DNA of 64,000 nt from Streptomyces coeruleorubidus (GTDB lineage Bacteria; Actinomycetota; Actinomycetes; Streptomycetales; Streptomycetaceae). The notes under the pieces were generated by a model. The model did no database searches. It was given only the letters and a program-made list of their open reading frames with translations, and was not told the DNA's origin. The stretch is taken from positions 3,968,001 to 4,032,000 of the forward strand of contig NZ_CP118527.1 in assembly GCF_028885415.1 (NCBI RefSeq), in the 5' to 3' direction. A program made the position numbers and the translations under genes. Below, piece by piece: positions 55,620 to 64,000 of this stretch (the first letter of the stretch is position 1; every line of letters starts with the position of its first letter).

Positions 55620-56216
55620 TCAGCCGTTGGCTTCCCGCGCCACGCGCTCCAGTCGACTTCGGTGGTCCTCCCACCATGCCTGATCACCTGGTGGCATGTT
55701 GTCCTTGCCCTGCACATACCCGACGGCTCCGTCGATGAGCTCTCGCACGATGTCGGCGTGGCCCGCGTGCCGCTGAGTATCGGAGATCACGCGCACCAGG
55801 ATGTGGTGCAGCGTCACCTCTCGACGTTCCTCCGGCCACCACGGGACGTGGCCGATCGCGTCAAGCGTGAGCGTCGAGATCGTGCTGTTGGAGTGTTCCC
55901 ACGCCTGGCGATACAGCCCAACGATGTCGTCGCGTGACTCGTCCGCCGTGGCCCACATGTCCGAGTTGGGTTCTGCCTCCTGCGTATACCACCAGGGCGG
56001 CGGCTCCTCGTCGAAGAACGGCCGCCCGAACACGTCGCCGAAGTACCCCAGCTCCACGCTGGCGACATGCTTGACCAGCCCCAACAGGTTCGTACCGGTG
56101 GGGGTCAGCGGGCGGCGGATGTCGTACTCCGATAGCCCATCGAGCTTCCATAAGAGGGCATCACGCCCTTCTTGCAGATATCGGAGAAGGTCCGCTTTCG
56201 GGTTCGGTTCGATCAT
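55620..56216 (-). CDS. DinB family protein
   Basis: Predicted 198-residue four-helix-bundle protein. Metal-ligand histidines lie in LLGLVKHVASVELGYFGDVF (first His) and DTQRHAGHADIVRELIDGAV (HxxH pair). This DUF664-like subgroup is common in actinobacteria and may use mycothiol. ATG 56216 starts IEPNPKADLLRYLQEG. Function unknown. Confidence 0.88.
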   Translation of the reverse strand: MIEPNPKADLLRYLQEGRDALLWKLDGLSEYDIRRPLTPTGTNLLGLVKHVASVELGYFGDVFGRPFFDEEPPPWWYTQEAEPNSDMWATADESRDDIVGLYRQAWEHSNSTISTLTLDAIGHVPWWPEERREVTLHHILVRVISDTQRHAGHADIVRELIDGAVGYVQGKDNMPPGDQAWWEDHRSRLERVAREANG

Positions 56217-56448
56217 GCCCGGCAGTCTTCCACCAGGCACTGACAGCCGGGCTCCACAGAACAACGAGAAGAGCGCCGCGAACGCCCTGGCCGCGCCGAG
56301 GTCGATCCGCACGGCCCGCCCGGACGGCGCCCCGATCTACGTGGTCTCCAACCACACCGCACAGACCCGCGCCCTGCGTGCCTGCCTGCGGCGGACGCCC
56401 CTCGCCACTCACCCTGAAGAACCCGGCGACCCCAATCCGGTCACAGAA

Positions 56449-56958
56449 CTAGCCGGCGTAGGGGCTGCCGCCGAGCCAGGTGGTGCCGTCAATCAGTTCG
56501 CGCGCCGCGTCCAAGTGGCCGCTGTGGCAGGCAACTTCGGTGAGCACGTGGATCACGATGTGCCGCACGTCAGGCAGCCTCCAGGTCGGCCAGATCTCTA
56601 CGGGCCAGGCGACGGGCTCCTGTTCGGGCGCGGCGGCGGCGAGCACGGCGTCCGCACGCGCGATGGCCACCTGGTAGTCGGCGAAGACCTCCTCGGCGCT
56701 CATCCCCTCGGGTACGTACCAGTGCACTTCCGCGCCCGCCGTGAGCTGTCCGGCCACATCCGGCTCGCCCGCGATCACGCCGGGGAACCAGAAGCGTTCG
56801 ACATCCAGGGTGAGGTGGCGCAGCAATGCCAGGCAGCTCCAGCCGCTGGGCAGCACCGGCCGTCGCAGATCCTCCTCCGAGAGCCCTTCGAGGATCCCGA
56901 GGACGTGCTCGCGCTGGCGGTCCAGGGCGCCCTTGAGGGCCTCGAGTTCGGCGTTCAC
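56449..56958 (-). CDS. DinB family protein
   Basis: Predicted 169-residue DinB-like protein, GTG start overlapping the stop of the SRPBCC gene as GTGA. His ligands in LALLRHLTLDVERFWFPG and TEVACHSGHLDAARELIDG. Similar in layout to the neighbour at 55620 and probably a diverged duplicate. Coupling to an SRPBCC protein suggests a shared role in small-molecule detoxification, not proven. Confidence 0.85.
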   Translation of the reverse strand: MNAELEALKGALDRQREHVLGILEGLSEEDLRRPVLPSGWSCLALLRHLTLDVERFWFPGVIAGEPDVAGQLTAGAEVHWYVPEGMSAEEVFADYQVAIARADAVLAAAAPEQEPVAWPVEIWPTWRLPDVRHIVIHVLTEVACHSGHLDAARELIDGTTWLGGSPYAG

Positions 56959-57449
56959 CGGGCGGCGCACAGTTCCGCGAGGCGTTCCAGGGTGCTCGTC
57001 ATGTGCGTCTGCCACCACGCGCGCCCGCTGTCCACTTCCGCGCGTTTGTCCTCCGGCATGCGCGAACCGTCGAAGATCTCGGTCACCACCGTCGCCCCGG
57101 CCCCGTCCGGGACCAGGTCGAAGATCCACCGGTGGCCCCACGCGGCCCCGGATGCGGTGGCGTCGGGATGCCCGCGCCCGGGCCTCGGCTCCCAGCCGAT
57201 GCGGCGGTCCAGCTCGTACTCGACGACGTGGTTGTTCATCTCATAGTCGCCATAGCGCGCGTAGTGCATCCGCATCACGAAGACGTCCCCGACGCCCGAG
57301 ACCACGGCGCCGCAGACGCCACCGCGCAGCATCCCCGAGCCGTCGAGGTCCGCGTGCCGACCGGGGTCGGCCAGGATCCGGAAGATGTTCCCCGCCGGGG
57401 CCTCGATGCGCCGGGACACCACAACGGGCTCGCCTGTCGATCTCGTCAT
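56955..57449 (-). CDS. SRPBCC family protein
   Basis: Predicted 164-residue START-like protein: VVSRRIEAPAGNIFRILADP at the N-terminus forms the first strand and helix, and GHRWIFDLVPDGAGATVVTE gives the central sheet. Members bind hydrophobic ligands. It is translationally coupled to the DinB gene. Function unknown. Confidence 0.85.
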   Translation of the reverse strand: MTRSTGEPVVVSRRIEAPAGNIFRILADPGRHADLDGSGMLRGGVCGAVVSGVGDVFVMRMHYARYGDYEMNNHVVEYELDRRIGWEPRPGRGHPDATASGAAWGHRWIFDLVPDGAGATVVTEIFDGSRMPEDKRAEVDSGRAWWQTHMTSTLERLAELCAAR

Positions 57450-57670
57450 CCGCGCGCCTCCGTCAACCGCCGAGCAAGAGGTGGACTTTCCGCCTGGACG
57501 CTACACCGGAGGTACGACAACACCTGGCCGAGTCTTCTCCAGCTGGCTCACCCACGCCTGGATCGTCCCGGCAAGCCGGAGGCGCCGTGCGCCAGCGGTG
57601 CGCCAGCGACAGGGACGAGTGACGACGAGACCGGGCCTTTTCGTCAGGTGAGACCGCATGGACGCGAAAG

Positions 57671-57754
57671 TGCCCGGAGCCGGACTCGAACCGGCACGCC
57701 CGCGAAGGGGCAGCGAGGTTTAAGCTCGCCGTGTCTGCATTCCACCATCCGGGC
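57671..57754 (-). tRNA. bldA: tRNA-Leu(UAA), bldA
   Basis: Read on the minus strand it begins GCCCGGATGGTGGAATGCAG, has anticodon loop CTTAAAC (TAA), a long variable arm (CTGCCCCTTCGCGGG) as required for leucine, T arm with GTTCGAG and an acceptor stem closing to GCCCGGA/TCCGGGC. No CCA is encoded. This matches the streptomycete bldA tRNA as I know it, which alone decodes UUA and controls development and antibiotic production. TTA codons occur in the LuxR-type gene (codon 52) and the LysR gene (codon 4) of this window. Confidence 0.95.
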
Positions 57755-58172
57755 AGGCCATGGGCTCCGCATCGAGGTTCCGAGACTATCGGGACGGGTC
57801 CCCCGAACAGCGGAAGGGCGGACCGATGTTGTCTTATTTTATTGACGTCTGAGGGTGCATCAGCACTTGGAACACGCCATCCGCACTTGCCAGTAGCCTT
57901 GCGCGCGGCTGTCGGCGACGCATGCGGAATGACGGAATTTCACCGCTTGAACAAGGGCACTCCACCTGTTCTCGACATCTGGACCGCTCGGCATCCCCGA
58001 CACCCGGCCCCCTCAGGGGCGTTCGTCATCCCCAGGTATGACACTGCCCCTCGCGGTCAGACCGCAGTCGGCCCTCGGAACCGGAACAGCGGGTGACTAC
58101 ACGGCGGCGTGGGGCCCGGACGATGGGACGAGTCCTTCCCAGAACACAGCCGTCCGACAGGAGTGCCATCCC
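57755..58172. other. intergenic region with promoter of ABC exporter
   Basis: 418 bases between bldA and the ABC genes. An A/T-rich patch (TTGTCTTATTTTATTGACG, 57832-57847) contains TTGACG as a possible -35. Nothing else identified. Confidence 0.4.
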
Positions 58173-58943
58173 GTGACCACCGCACCGCTCACCGACCGGG
58201 CCACCGCCGTGGCCGCGCGCGCCACGGATCTGTCGAAGATCTACGGACAGGGTGAGACCCGGGTGGTCGCCCTGGACCGGGTCTCCGTCGACTTCCGGCA
58301 GGCCGAGTTCACCGCGATCATGGGCCCCTCCGGCTCCGGCAAGTCGACCCTGATGCACTGCGTGGCCGGTCTCGACACCTTCTCCTCCGGGTCGGTGCGC
58401 ATCGGCGACACCGAGCTCGGCTCCCTGAAGGACAAGCAGCTCACCAAGCTGCGCCGGGACAAGATCGGCTTCATCTTCCAGGCGTTCAACCTGCTGCCGA
58501 CCCTGACGGCCCTGGAGAACATCACCCTTCCGATGGACATCGCGGGCCGCAAGCCGGACCGGCAGTGGCTGGACTCGGTCATCCGGATGGTCGGTCTGGC
58601 GGACCGGCTCGGCCACCGGCCCGCACAGCTGTCGGGCGGTCAGCAGCAGCGCGTCGCCGTGGCGCGGGCGCTGGCCTCCAGGCCCGAGATCATCTTCGGT
58701 GACGAGCCCACCGGAAACCTCGACTCGCGCTCCGGCGCCGAGGTGCTGGGCTTCCTGCGCAACTCCGTGCGCGAACTGGGCCAGACGGTGGTGATGGTGA
58801 CCCACGACCCGGTGGCCGCGGCCTACGCGGACCGGGTGATCTTCCTCGCGGACGGCCGGATCGTCGACGAGATGTACCGGCCGACGGCCGAGTCGGTCCT
58901 GGACCGCATGAAGGCGTTCGACGCCAAGAGCCGCACCAGCTGA
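58173..58943 (+). CDS. ABC transporter ATP-binding protein (MacB/LolD type)
   Basis: Predicted 256-residue ATPase. Walker A GPSGSGKST, Q-loop IFQAFNLLP, signature LSGGQQQRVAVARAL, Walker B FGDEPTGNLDS and H-loop VTHDPVAA are all intact. GTG 58173 follows CAGGAGTG. It is followed after 40 bases by an FtsX-like permease, making a typical export or envelope-stress pair. Substrate unknown. Confidence 0.93.
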   Translation: MTTAPLTDRATAVAARATDLSKIYGQGETRVVALDRVSVDFRQAEFTAIMGPSGSGKSTLMHCVAGLDTFSSGSVRIGDTELGSLKDKQLTKLRRDKIGFIFQAFNLLPTLTALENITLPMDIAGRKPDRQWLDSVIRMVGLADRLGHRPAQLSGGQQQRVAVARALASRPEIIFGDEPTGNLDSRSGAEVLGFLRNSVRELGQTVVMVTHDPVAAAYADRVIFLADGRIVDEMYRPTAESVLDRMKAFDAKSRTS

Positions 58944-58983
58944 TCACCCGTCAGGACCGACAGGACTGAGAAGAAGAAAACCC

Positions 58984-61512
58984 ATGTTCCGTACCGCCTT
59001 GCGCAACGTGCTCGCGCACAAGGCCCGGCTCCTGATGACCGTGCTCGCCGTGATGCTCGGCGTGGCCTTCGTGTCGGGGACCCTGGTCTTCACCAACACC
59101 ATCTCCGACGCCTACCAGAAGAGCTCCGCCAAGGGCTTCGACCAGGTCGACGTCGCCGTGACAGCGGACTACCAGGACCCCGAGGGCGACCGGGTGGGCA
59201 AGGCCCACGACCTGACCCGGGCGGTGCTCGACAGGAGTGAGCGCGTTCCCGGAGCCGCGTCCGCCATCGGCGTCGTACAGGGCTTCACCGCCATCGCCGA
59301 CAAGGACGGCAAGCTCATCGGCGACGGCTTCCAGTCGCAGGGCGGCAACTACTGGGGCACCAAGGACCCCCGCTACCCGCTGACCAGTGGACACGCCCCC
59401 AAGGGCAAGGGCGAGATCCTCATCGACTCCGAGACGGCCGAGCGCGCCGGGTACGAGGTCGGCGACACCGTCCGCATGTCGGTCGACGGGCCGGTCCTGA
59501 CCCCGAGGATCACCGGCATCTTCACCACCGACGACGGCAATGTCGCGGCCGGCGGCAGCCTCACCCTGTTCGACACGGCGACCGCCCAGCAGCTGTTCGG
59601 CAAGGCGGGCGTGTACGACCAGATCGACGTCAAGGCGAAGCCGGGCGTCAGCCAGGCCGCGCTGAAGGCGGAGCTGGACAAGGCGCTGCCCGAGGACACC
59701 GTCGCGACCACCACCGGCAAGCAGCTCGCCGACGACCAGGCGGAGTCGATCGCCCGGTCGATGAGCGGCATGCGGACGGCCCTGCTGGTCTTCGCCGGCA
59801 TCGCCCTGTTCGTCGGCACGTTCATCATCGCCAACACCTTCACCATGCTGGTCGCCCAGCGCACCAGGGAGCTGGCGCTGATGCGGGCGGTCGGCGCCTC
59901 ACGCCGGCAGGTGACGCGGTCGGTGCTCATCGAGGCGTTCGTGGTCGGCGCGGTCGCCGCCGTGACCGGACTGGTCGCGGGCATCGGCATCGGGGCCGGA
60001 CTGCGCTCGCTGATGGGCTCGTTCGGCGGGACCGTGCCCGACGGGCCGCTGGTCGTCAAGCCCGCCACGATCGTCGCCGCGCTCGCGGTCGGCATCCTGG
60101 TGACCATGCTGGCGGCGTGGCTGCCGGGCCGCCGGGCCGCGAAGATCCCGCCGGTGGCGGCCATGAACAGCGTGCACGCCAAGGCCACGACCAAGTCGCT
60201 GGTGCTGCGCAACACGCTGGGCGCCCTGGTCTCGGCCGCGGGCGTCGCGGTGATCCTGGCGGCCACGACGATGGACGGCTCGGACGGCCAGATGCCCATG
60301 GGCCTCGGCGCGGTGCTGCTGATCACCGGCGTGTTCATCCTGACCCCGCTGCTGTCCCGCCCCCTGATCGCCGCCGCGGCGCCCGCGCTGCGCGCCTTCG
60401 GCATCTCCGGCAAGCTGGCCCGGCAGAACTCGGTGCGCAACCCGCGCCGTACGGCCGCCACCGCCTCCGCGCTGATGATCGGCCTGACCCTGATCACCGG
60501 TATGACGGTGATGGCGGGCAGCCTCCAGCAGGCCATCGAGAAGATGGCGTCGTCGTCGATCAAGGCGGACTACGTGGTGTCCATGGCGAACGGCAACGCG
60601 CTGTCGCCGGACGTCGAGAAGAAGCTGGAGCAGGCCGACGACGTCACCGCCACCAGCCCGCTGACCAACGCCGCCTCCCGTATCGACGGCGAGACCGAGT
60701 ACCTGACCGGCGTCAACGGCGCCGCGATCGGCGACCTGGTGGGCCCGAAGGTCGACGACGGCTCCTTCAAGGTCGGCGGCACCCAGGTCGTGGTGGACAG
60801 CGAGACCGCCAAGTCCAGGGGCTGGCAGGCCGGTTCCGGCTTCACCGTCTCCTACGAGGACGGCAAGAAGCAGCGGCTGACGGTCGCCGGGACCTACGAG
60901 AGCAACGAGTTCCTCCGCGGCATCCTGCTCGACGAGGCGACCCTCGCCCCGCACGTCTCGGACCCGTACGTCATGCAGGTCATGGTGAAGACCGCAGGCG
61001 GCGCGTCCGGCGCGGTGCAGGACAAGCTGGAGAAGGCCCTCGGCACCAACCCGGCGATCAAGGTCCAGGACAAGAAGGACATCTCCAACGAGATCGCGCA
61101 GATGTTCACGCTGATGCTGAACATGGTCTACGGCCTGCTCGCGATGGCGGTGATCGTGGCGGTCCTCGGGGTCATCAACACCCTGGCGATGTCGGTCTTC
61201 GAGCGCTCCCAGGAGATCGGCATGCTCCGGGCGATCGGCCTGGACCGCAAGGGCACCAAGCGGATGGTCCGCCTGGAGTCCCTGGTGATCTCCCTGTTCG
61301 GCGGGGTGCTGGGCATCGGACTGGGCGTGTTCTTCGGCTGGGCGGCCGGTGAGCTGCTGGCCACGAAGCTGGCGACCTACGAACTGGTCCTGCCCTGGGC
61401 CCGGATGGGTGTCTTCCTGCTGCTGGCCGCGACGGTGGGTGCCCTCGCCGCGCTGTGGCCGGCCCGGCGCGCGGCCCGGCTGAACATGCTGGAGGCGATC
61501 AAGGCGGAGTAG
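58984..61512 (+). CDS. FtsX-like ABC permease
   Basis: Predicted 842-residue permease with two FtsX-like repeats: N-terminal anchor helix (RLLMTVLAVMLGVAFVSGTL), a large extracytoplasmic domain, three helices at about 260-390, more helices at 410-480, a second extracytoplasmic domain and three final helices ending RLNMLEAIKAE. The paired repeats match MacB-like or lipoprotein-release permeases. Adjacent ATPase is its partner. It ends at a strong terminator. Confidence 0.92.
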   Translation: MFRTALRNVLAHKARLLMTVLAVMLGVAFVSGTLVFTNTISDAYQKSSAKGFDQVDVAVTADYQDPEGDRVGKAHDLTRAVLDRSERVPGAASAIGVVQGFTAIADKDGKLIGDGFQSQGGNYWGTKDPRYPLTSGHAPKGKGEILIDSETAERAGYEVGDTVRMSVDGPVLTPRITGIFTTDDGNVAAGGSLTLFDTATAQQLFGKAGVYDQIDVKAKPGVSQAALKAELDKALPEDTVATTTGKQLADDQAESIARSMSGMRTALLVFAGIALFVGTFIIANTFTMLVAQRTRELALMRAVGASRRQVTRSVLIEAFVVGAVAAVTGLVAGIGIGAGLRSLMGSFGGTVPDGPLVVKPATIVAALAVGILVTMLAAWLPGRRAAKIPPVAAMNSVHAKATTKSLVLRNTLGALVSAAGVAVILAATTMDGSDGQMPMGLGAVLLITGVFILTPLLSRPLIAAAAPALRAFGISGKLARQNSVRNPRRTAATASALMIGLTLITGMTVMAGSLQQAIEKMASSSIKADYVVSMANGNALSPDVEKKLEQADDVTATSPLTNAASRIDGETEYLTGVNGAAIGDLVGPKVDDGSFKVGGTQVVVDSETAKSRGWQAGSGFTVSYEDGKKQRLTVAGTYESNEFLRGILLDEATLAPHVSDPYVMQVMVKTAGGASGAVQDKLEKALGTNPAIKVQDKKDISNEIAQMFTLMLNMVYGLLAMAVIVAVLGVINTLAMSVFERSQEIGMLRAIGLDRKGTKRMVRLESLVISLFGGVLGIGLGVFFGWAAGELLATKLATYELVLPWARMGVFLLLAATVGALAALWPARRAARLNMLEAIKAE

Positions 61513-61522
61513 CCGGCGCGGC

Positions 61523-61557
61523 AGGGGCCCCTTTCCCACGGTGGGAAAGGGGCCCCT
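61523..61557 (+). terminator. terminator of ABC operon
   Basis: AGGGGCCCCTTTCCCAC (61523-61539) pairs exactly with GTGGGAAAGGGGCCCCT (61541-61557) around one base. It separates the converging ABC and cyclopropane-synthase genes. Confidence 0.88.
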
Positions 61558-61653
61558 TCGACGTCTCGGTTCCAGGTCCCGGGCGGAACCCTGCCGCACG
61601 CGGCCACGCGGGCAGGGTGTGCGGGTGCCCTTGCGCGGCCCGGAGTTCCGCGT

Positions 61654-62946
61654 TCAGTTCCAGGTACGGGCGCGCAGCGGCATGCCCGACTCCCCCGATT
61701 CGGGGGTCCGCACGGCCAGGATCTGGTTGACGCCGATGCGGTTGCGTTCGAAGGCGAGCGCGGAGGCGGCCATGTACAGACGCCACACGCGGGCCCGGCC
61801 GGGGCTGGTGAGCTGGACGGCACGCTGCCAGTCGGCCTCCAGGCGGGCGACCCACTGCCGCAGCGTGAGGCCGTAGTGCTCGCGGATCGACTCGACGTCG
61901 CGCACCTCGAATCCGGCGCGCTCCAGCTGGGCGACGGTGACGCCGACGGGCTGGAGCTCGCCGTCGGGGAAGACGTAGGAGTCGATGAACGCGTCGACGT
62001 CGTACGCCGTCTCGTCCCGCTGCGGGCGGCGGGCGATCTGGTGGTTGAGGAGCCGCCCGCCGGGCTTCAGCAACCGGTGCAGGTCGGTGGCGTACTCCAG
62101 GTACCGCTCGGCACCGACGTGTTCGGCCATGCCGATGGAGGAGATCGCGTCGTAAGGCCCGTCGCGGACGTCGCGGTAGTCCTGGACGCGGATCTCGACC
62201 TTGTCGGTGAGGCCCTCGCCGGCGACGCGCTTGCGGGCGTAGGCGGCCTGCTCCTGGGAGAGCGTGACGCCGACGACGCTCACGCCGTGCTCGCGGGCGG
62301 CGTGGACGGCCATGGAGCCCCAGCCGCAGCCGACGTCGAGCAGCCGCTGACCGGGGCGCAGGCCGAGCTTGCGGCAGACCAGTTCGAGCTTGTCGTGCTG
62401 GGCCTGTTCGAGGGTGCTGTCGGGTCTGGGCCAGTAGGCGCAGGAGTACACCATGGACGGGCCGAGGACGATCTCGTAGAAGTCGTTGCCGACGTCGTAG
62501 TGGTGGCTGATGGCGCGTCTGTCGGTGCGCTTGGTGTGCAGGTTGCGGCGGGGCCGGCGGGCCTCCTCGCGGGGCGGGGCGGGCGGCAGCGGGGTCCCGG
62601 CGAGCTTGACGAGCCCGCGTACGGCGTCGCGGAACTCGGGGTCGCGCAGGGCCTGGGCGAGGGTGCGGGCGTCCTCGTCGCGCTCCCAGATGTGACCGGC
62701 CAGCAGGTCGAGGGTGGTGTAGAGGTCGCCGTCGATGTCGAGATCGCCCGCCACCCAGGCCCGGGCCAGGCCGAGTTCTCCCGGCTTCCACAGCAGGCGG
62801 CGCAGGGCTCGGCGGTTGCGTACGACGAGGATCGGCGCGCCCGGCGGGCCCGCCTGTGAACCGTCCCAGGCGCGGATGCGCACGGGTAGTGGTGCTCCCA
62901 GCAACTGTGCGAAGAGGCCCTGCAGCCGCGGCGCGGCGTCTGCCAT
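61654..62946 (-). CDS. cyclopropane-fatty-acyl-phospholipid synthase family methyltransferase
   Basis: Predicted 430-residue SAM-dependent enzyme that would methylenate or methylate unsaturated phospholipid chains. Signatures: ISHHYDVGNDFYEIVLGPSM, YSCAYWPRP, LDVGCGWGSMAVHAAREHGV (SAM site) and SSIGMAEHVGAERY. ATG 62946 follows CGGAGGTG. The reading frame is open upstream to 63051 without a better start. Alternative: a tuberculostearic-type methyltransferase. Confidence 0.9.
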   Translation of the reverse strand: MADAAPRLQGLFAQLLGAPLPVRIRAWDGSQAGPPGAPILVVRNRRALRRLLWKPGELGLARAWVAGDLDIDGDLYTTLDLLAGHIWERDEDARTLAQALRDPEFRDAVRGLVKLAGTPLPPAPPREEARRPRRNLHTKRTDRRAISHHYDVGNDFYEIVLGPSMVYSCAYWPRPDSTLEQAQHDKLELVCRKLGLRPGQRLLDVGCGWGSMAVHAAREHGVSVVGVTLSQEQAAYARKRVAGEGLTDKVEIRVQDYRDVRDGPYDAISSIGMAEHVGAERYLEYATDLHRLLKPGGRLLNHQIARRPQRDETAYDVDAFIDSYVFPDGELQPVGVTVAQLERAGFEVRDVESIREHYGLTLRQWVARLEADWQRAVQLTSPGRARVWRLYMAASALAFERNRIGVNQILAVRTPESGESGMPLRARTWN

Positions 62947-63079
62947 GGTGTACACCTCCGTGACGGGGAATCCCGGAATGTCCGACACCACGTAAACACC
63001 TGCGGGGCCTTGGCGCAGTCCCCGGCACGCGTCACGTCTGGCCAAAACCACTACCCCGAAGGAACGCCGCGGGAACGCC

Positions 63080-63117
63080 GAAGGACCTCCCGCACCACGG
63101 ATGGCGGGAGGTCCTTC
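63080..63117. terminator. hairpin terminator after ndh
   Basis: GAAGGACCTCCCGC (63080-63093) and GCGGGAGGTCCTTC (63104-63117) pair perfectly around 10 bases, following the NADH dehydrogenase gene on the minus strand. Confidence 0.85.
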
Positions 63118-63141
63118 GTCAAGCGGGGGAGCGACCGGAGG

Positions 63142-64000
63142 TCAGGAGGCCTTGGCCTTCTCCTCGGTCTTCGCCTTGGGGGCCGCGGCGACCGGGGCCG
63201 GCTTGGCGGCCTCGTAGAACTCCTCGCGCGGCGTCTCGATGGCGCCGAGCGAGACGACCTCGCGCTTGAGGAACATGCCGAGCGTCCAGTCGGCGAAGAC
63301 GCGGATCTTGCGGTTCCAGGTCGGCATCGCCATGCCGTGGTAGCCACGGTGCATGTACCAGGCGAGACGGCCCTTGAGCTTGATCTTCATCTTGCCCATG
63401 ACGATCATCGCGACGCCCTTGTGGAGGCCGAGACCGGCCACCGCTCCCTTGTTGGCGTGGGAGTAGTCCTTCTGCGGGAAGCCCCGCATGCCGGACAGGA
63501 CGTTGTCACCGAGGACCCGGGCCTGACGCAGCGCGTGCTGCGCGTTCGGCGGGCACCAGGCGTTCTCGTTGCCCGCCTTGCGGCCGGCGAGGTCCGGGAC
63601 CTGGGCGTTGTCGCCCGCGGCCCAGATGTAGTCGGTGCCCTTGACCTGGAGCGTGGGCTCGCAGTCGACGTGGCCTCGGGGCCCGAGGGGCAGGCCGTAG
63701 CGGGTGAGGACCGGGTTGGGCTTGACGCCGGCGGTCCAGACGATCGTGTTGGAGTCGACCTCGAGGCCGTTCTTCAGCACCACGTGGCCGTCGACGCAGG
63801 AGTCCATGGAGGTGGACAGGTAGACCTCGACGCCGCGGCCCTCGAGGTGCTCCTTGCCGTACTTGCCGAGCTTGGGACCGACCTCGGGGAGGATCTTGTC
63901 GGCGGCGTCGACCAGGATGAAGCGCATGTCCTCACGGGACACGTTCTTGTAGTACTTGGCCGCGTCGCGGGCCATGTCCTCGACCTCGCCGATGGTCTCC
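63142..64000 (-). CDS. ndh: type II NADH dehydrogenase, 5' end outside window
   Basis: The last 285 codons of a flavin NADH:quinone oxidoreductase. Visible: MRFILVDAADKILPEVGPKL (NADH-binding fold), TIVWTAGVKPNPVLTRYGL, the second flavin motif DYIWAAGDNAQVPDLAG, ALRQARVLGDNVLSGMR and a C-terminal amphipathic tail (LGMFLKREVVSLGA) with a Lys/Ala/Pro-rich end. The N-terminal FAD motif lies beyond the window. Membrane-peripheral respiratory enzyme. Confidence 0.93.
   Translation of the reverse strand, partial: ETIGEVEDMARDAAKYYKNVSREDMRFILVDAADKILPEVGPKLGKYGKEHLEGRGVEVYLSTSMDSCVDGHVVLKNGLEVDSNTIVWTAGVKPNPVLTRYGLPLGPRGHVDCEPTLQVKGTDYIWAAGDNAQVPDLAGRKAGNENAWCPPNAQHALRQARVLGDNVLSGMRGFPQKDYSHANKGAVAGLGLHKGVAMIVMGKMKIKLKGRLAWYMHRGYHGMAMPTWNRKIRVFADWTLGMFLKREVVSLGAIETPREEFYEAAKPAPVAAAPKAKTEEKAKAS

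Noticed and set aside
56220..56448. Plus-strand fragment with IYVVSNHTAQTRALRACLRR
   Set aside because: It looks coding over about 45 codons but has no start, stop context or recognisable family, so it was not listed as a gene.
57690..57720. Anticodon of the bldA gene as a pseudo-tRNA
   Set aside because: The stems are complete, the variable arm is long as in leucine tRNAs and the sequence matches bldA closely; only the CCA end is not encoded, which is common.

Overview
The window looks like a Streptomyces chromosome. It is very GC-rich with strong third-position G/C bias, starts are a mix of ATG and GTG behind GGAGG-type ribosome sites, and it carries a recognisable bldA tRNA (Leu, UUA codons), CsoR-type copper control, mycothiol-linked enzymes and several actinobacterial families (TIGR04222, DUF4287, DinB-like). 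All calls come from reading the sequence; no database search was run.

Layout. 1-890: a partial cysteine-synthase-like PLP enzyme. 1037-7968: a copper island with two His-rich membrane proteins, a secreted His-rich protein, copZ, copA, csoR, a possible Cys-containing small ORF and a BlaI/CopY regulator with an M56 membrane protease; CsoR-like operators mark the promoters. 8000-11562: GNAT, a methyltransferase, a LuxR-type regulator (with a TTA codon), a Fur-family regulator and a small exported peptide with three 12-residue DNNWP repeats. 11785-34314: a large biosynthetic cluster, nearly all on the minus strand. 34463-35905: a DHA2-type efflux pump behind two CsoR-like boxes.

The cluster has two halves. 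The 11.8-19.3 kb half has an MshA-like glycosyltransferase, a MetRS-like protein that keeps HIGH but has lost KMSKS, an SDR, a PrpF-family protein, a glutamine-dependent asparagine synthetase homologue and an MshB-like deacetylase. Glycosyltransferase, deacetylase and aminoacyl-tRNA-synthetase-like ligase is the logic of mycothiol biosynthesis (MshA/MshB/MshC), here with a MetRS relative. The 19.3-33.1 kb half is one tightly coupled operon: MaoC-like protein, two methyltransferases, an AurF-type diiron oxygenase, an amino acid:carrier protein ligase, its phosphopantetheinyl transferase and carrier protein, then a whole S-adenosylmethionine regeneration cycle (MetK, adenosine kinase, MetH, MetF, SahH) and a mycothiol-dependent-type enzyme. 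I infer a natural product built from a carrier-bound amino acid, N-oxidised and methylated, possibly joined to an amino sugar. I do not recognise the product.

36.5-39.8 kb is a damaged stretch: gene fragments, a complete IS481-type element with 6-bp target duplication, and a cystathionine beta-synthase gene broken by three frameshifts. 39.9-46.5 kb is ordinary chromosome (SGNH hydrolase, thiolase, small conserved proteins, Bax-inhibitor-1 protein, PobA). A tRNA-like gene with UAA anticodon sits at 46.7 kb. 47.3-50.0 kb is a second graveyard (reductase, TetR, holin/endolysin remnants, and an MFS gene with a shifted end). 50.2-57.4 kb holds a beta-lactamase with a divergent LysR regulator (TTA codon), an MBL-fold protein, a TIGR04222 protein and a DinB/SRPBCC group. 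bldA lies at 57.7 kb. 58.2-64.0 kb holds an ABC/FtsX exporter, a cyclopropane-fatty-acid synthase family enzyme and the end of a type II NADH dehydrogenase.
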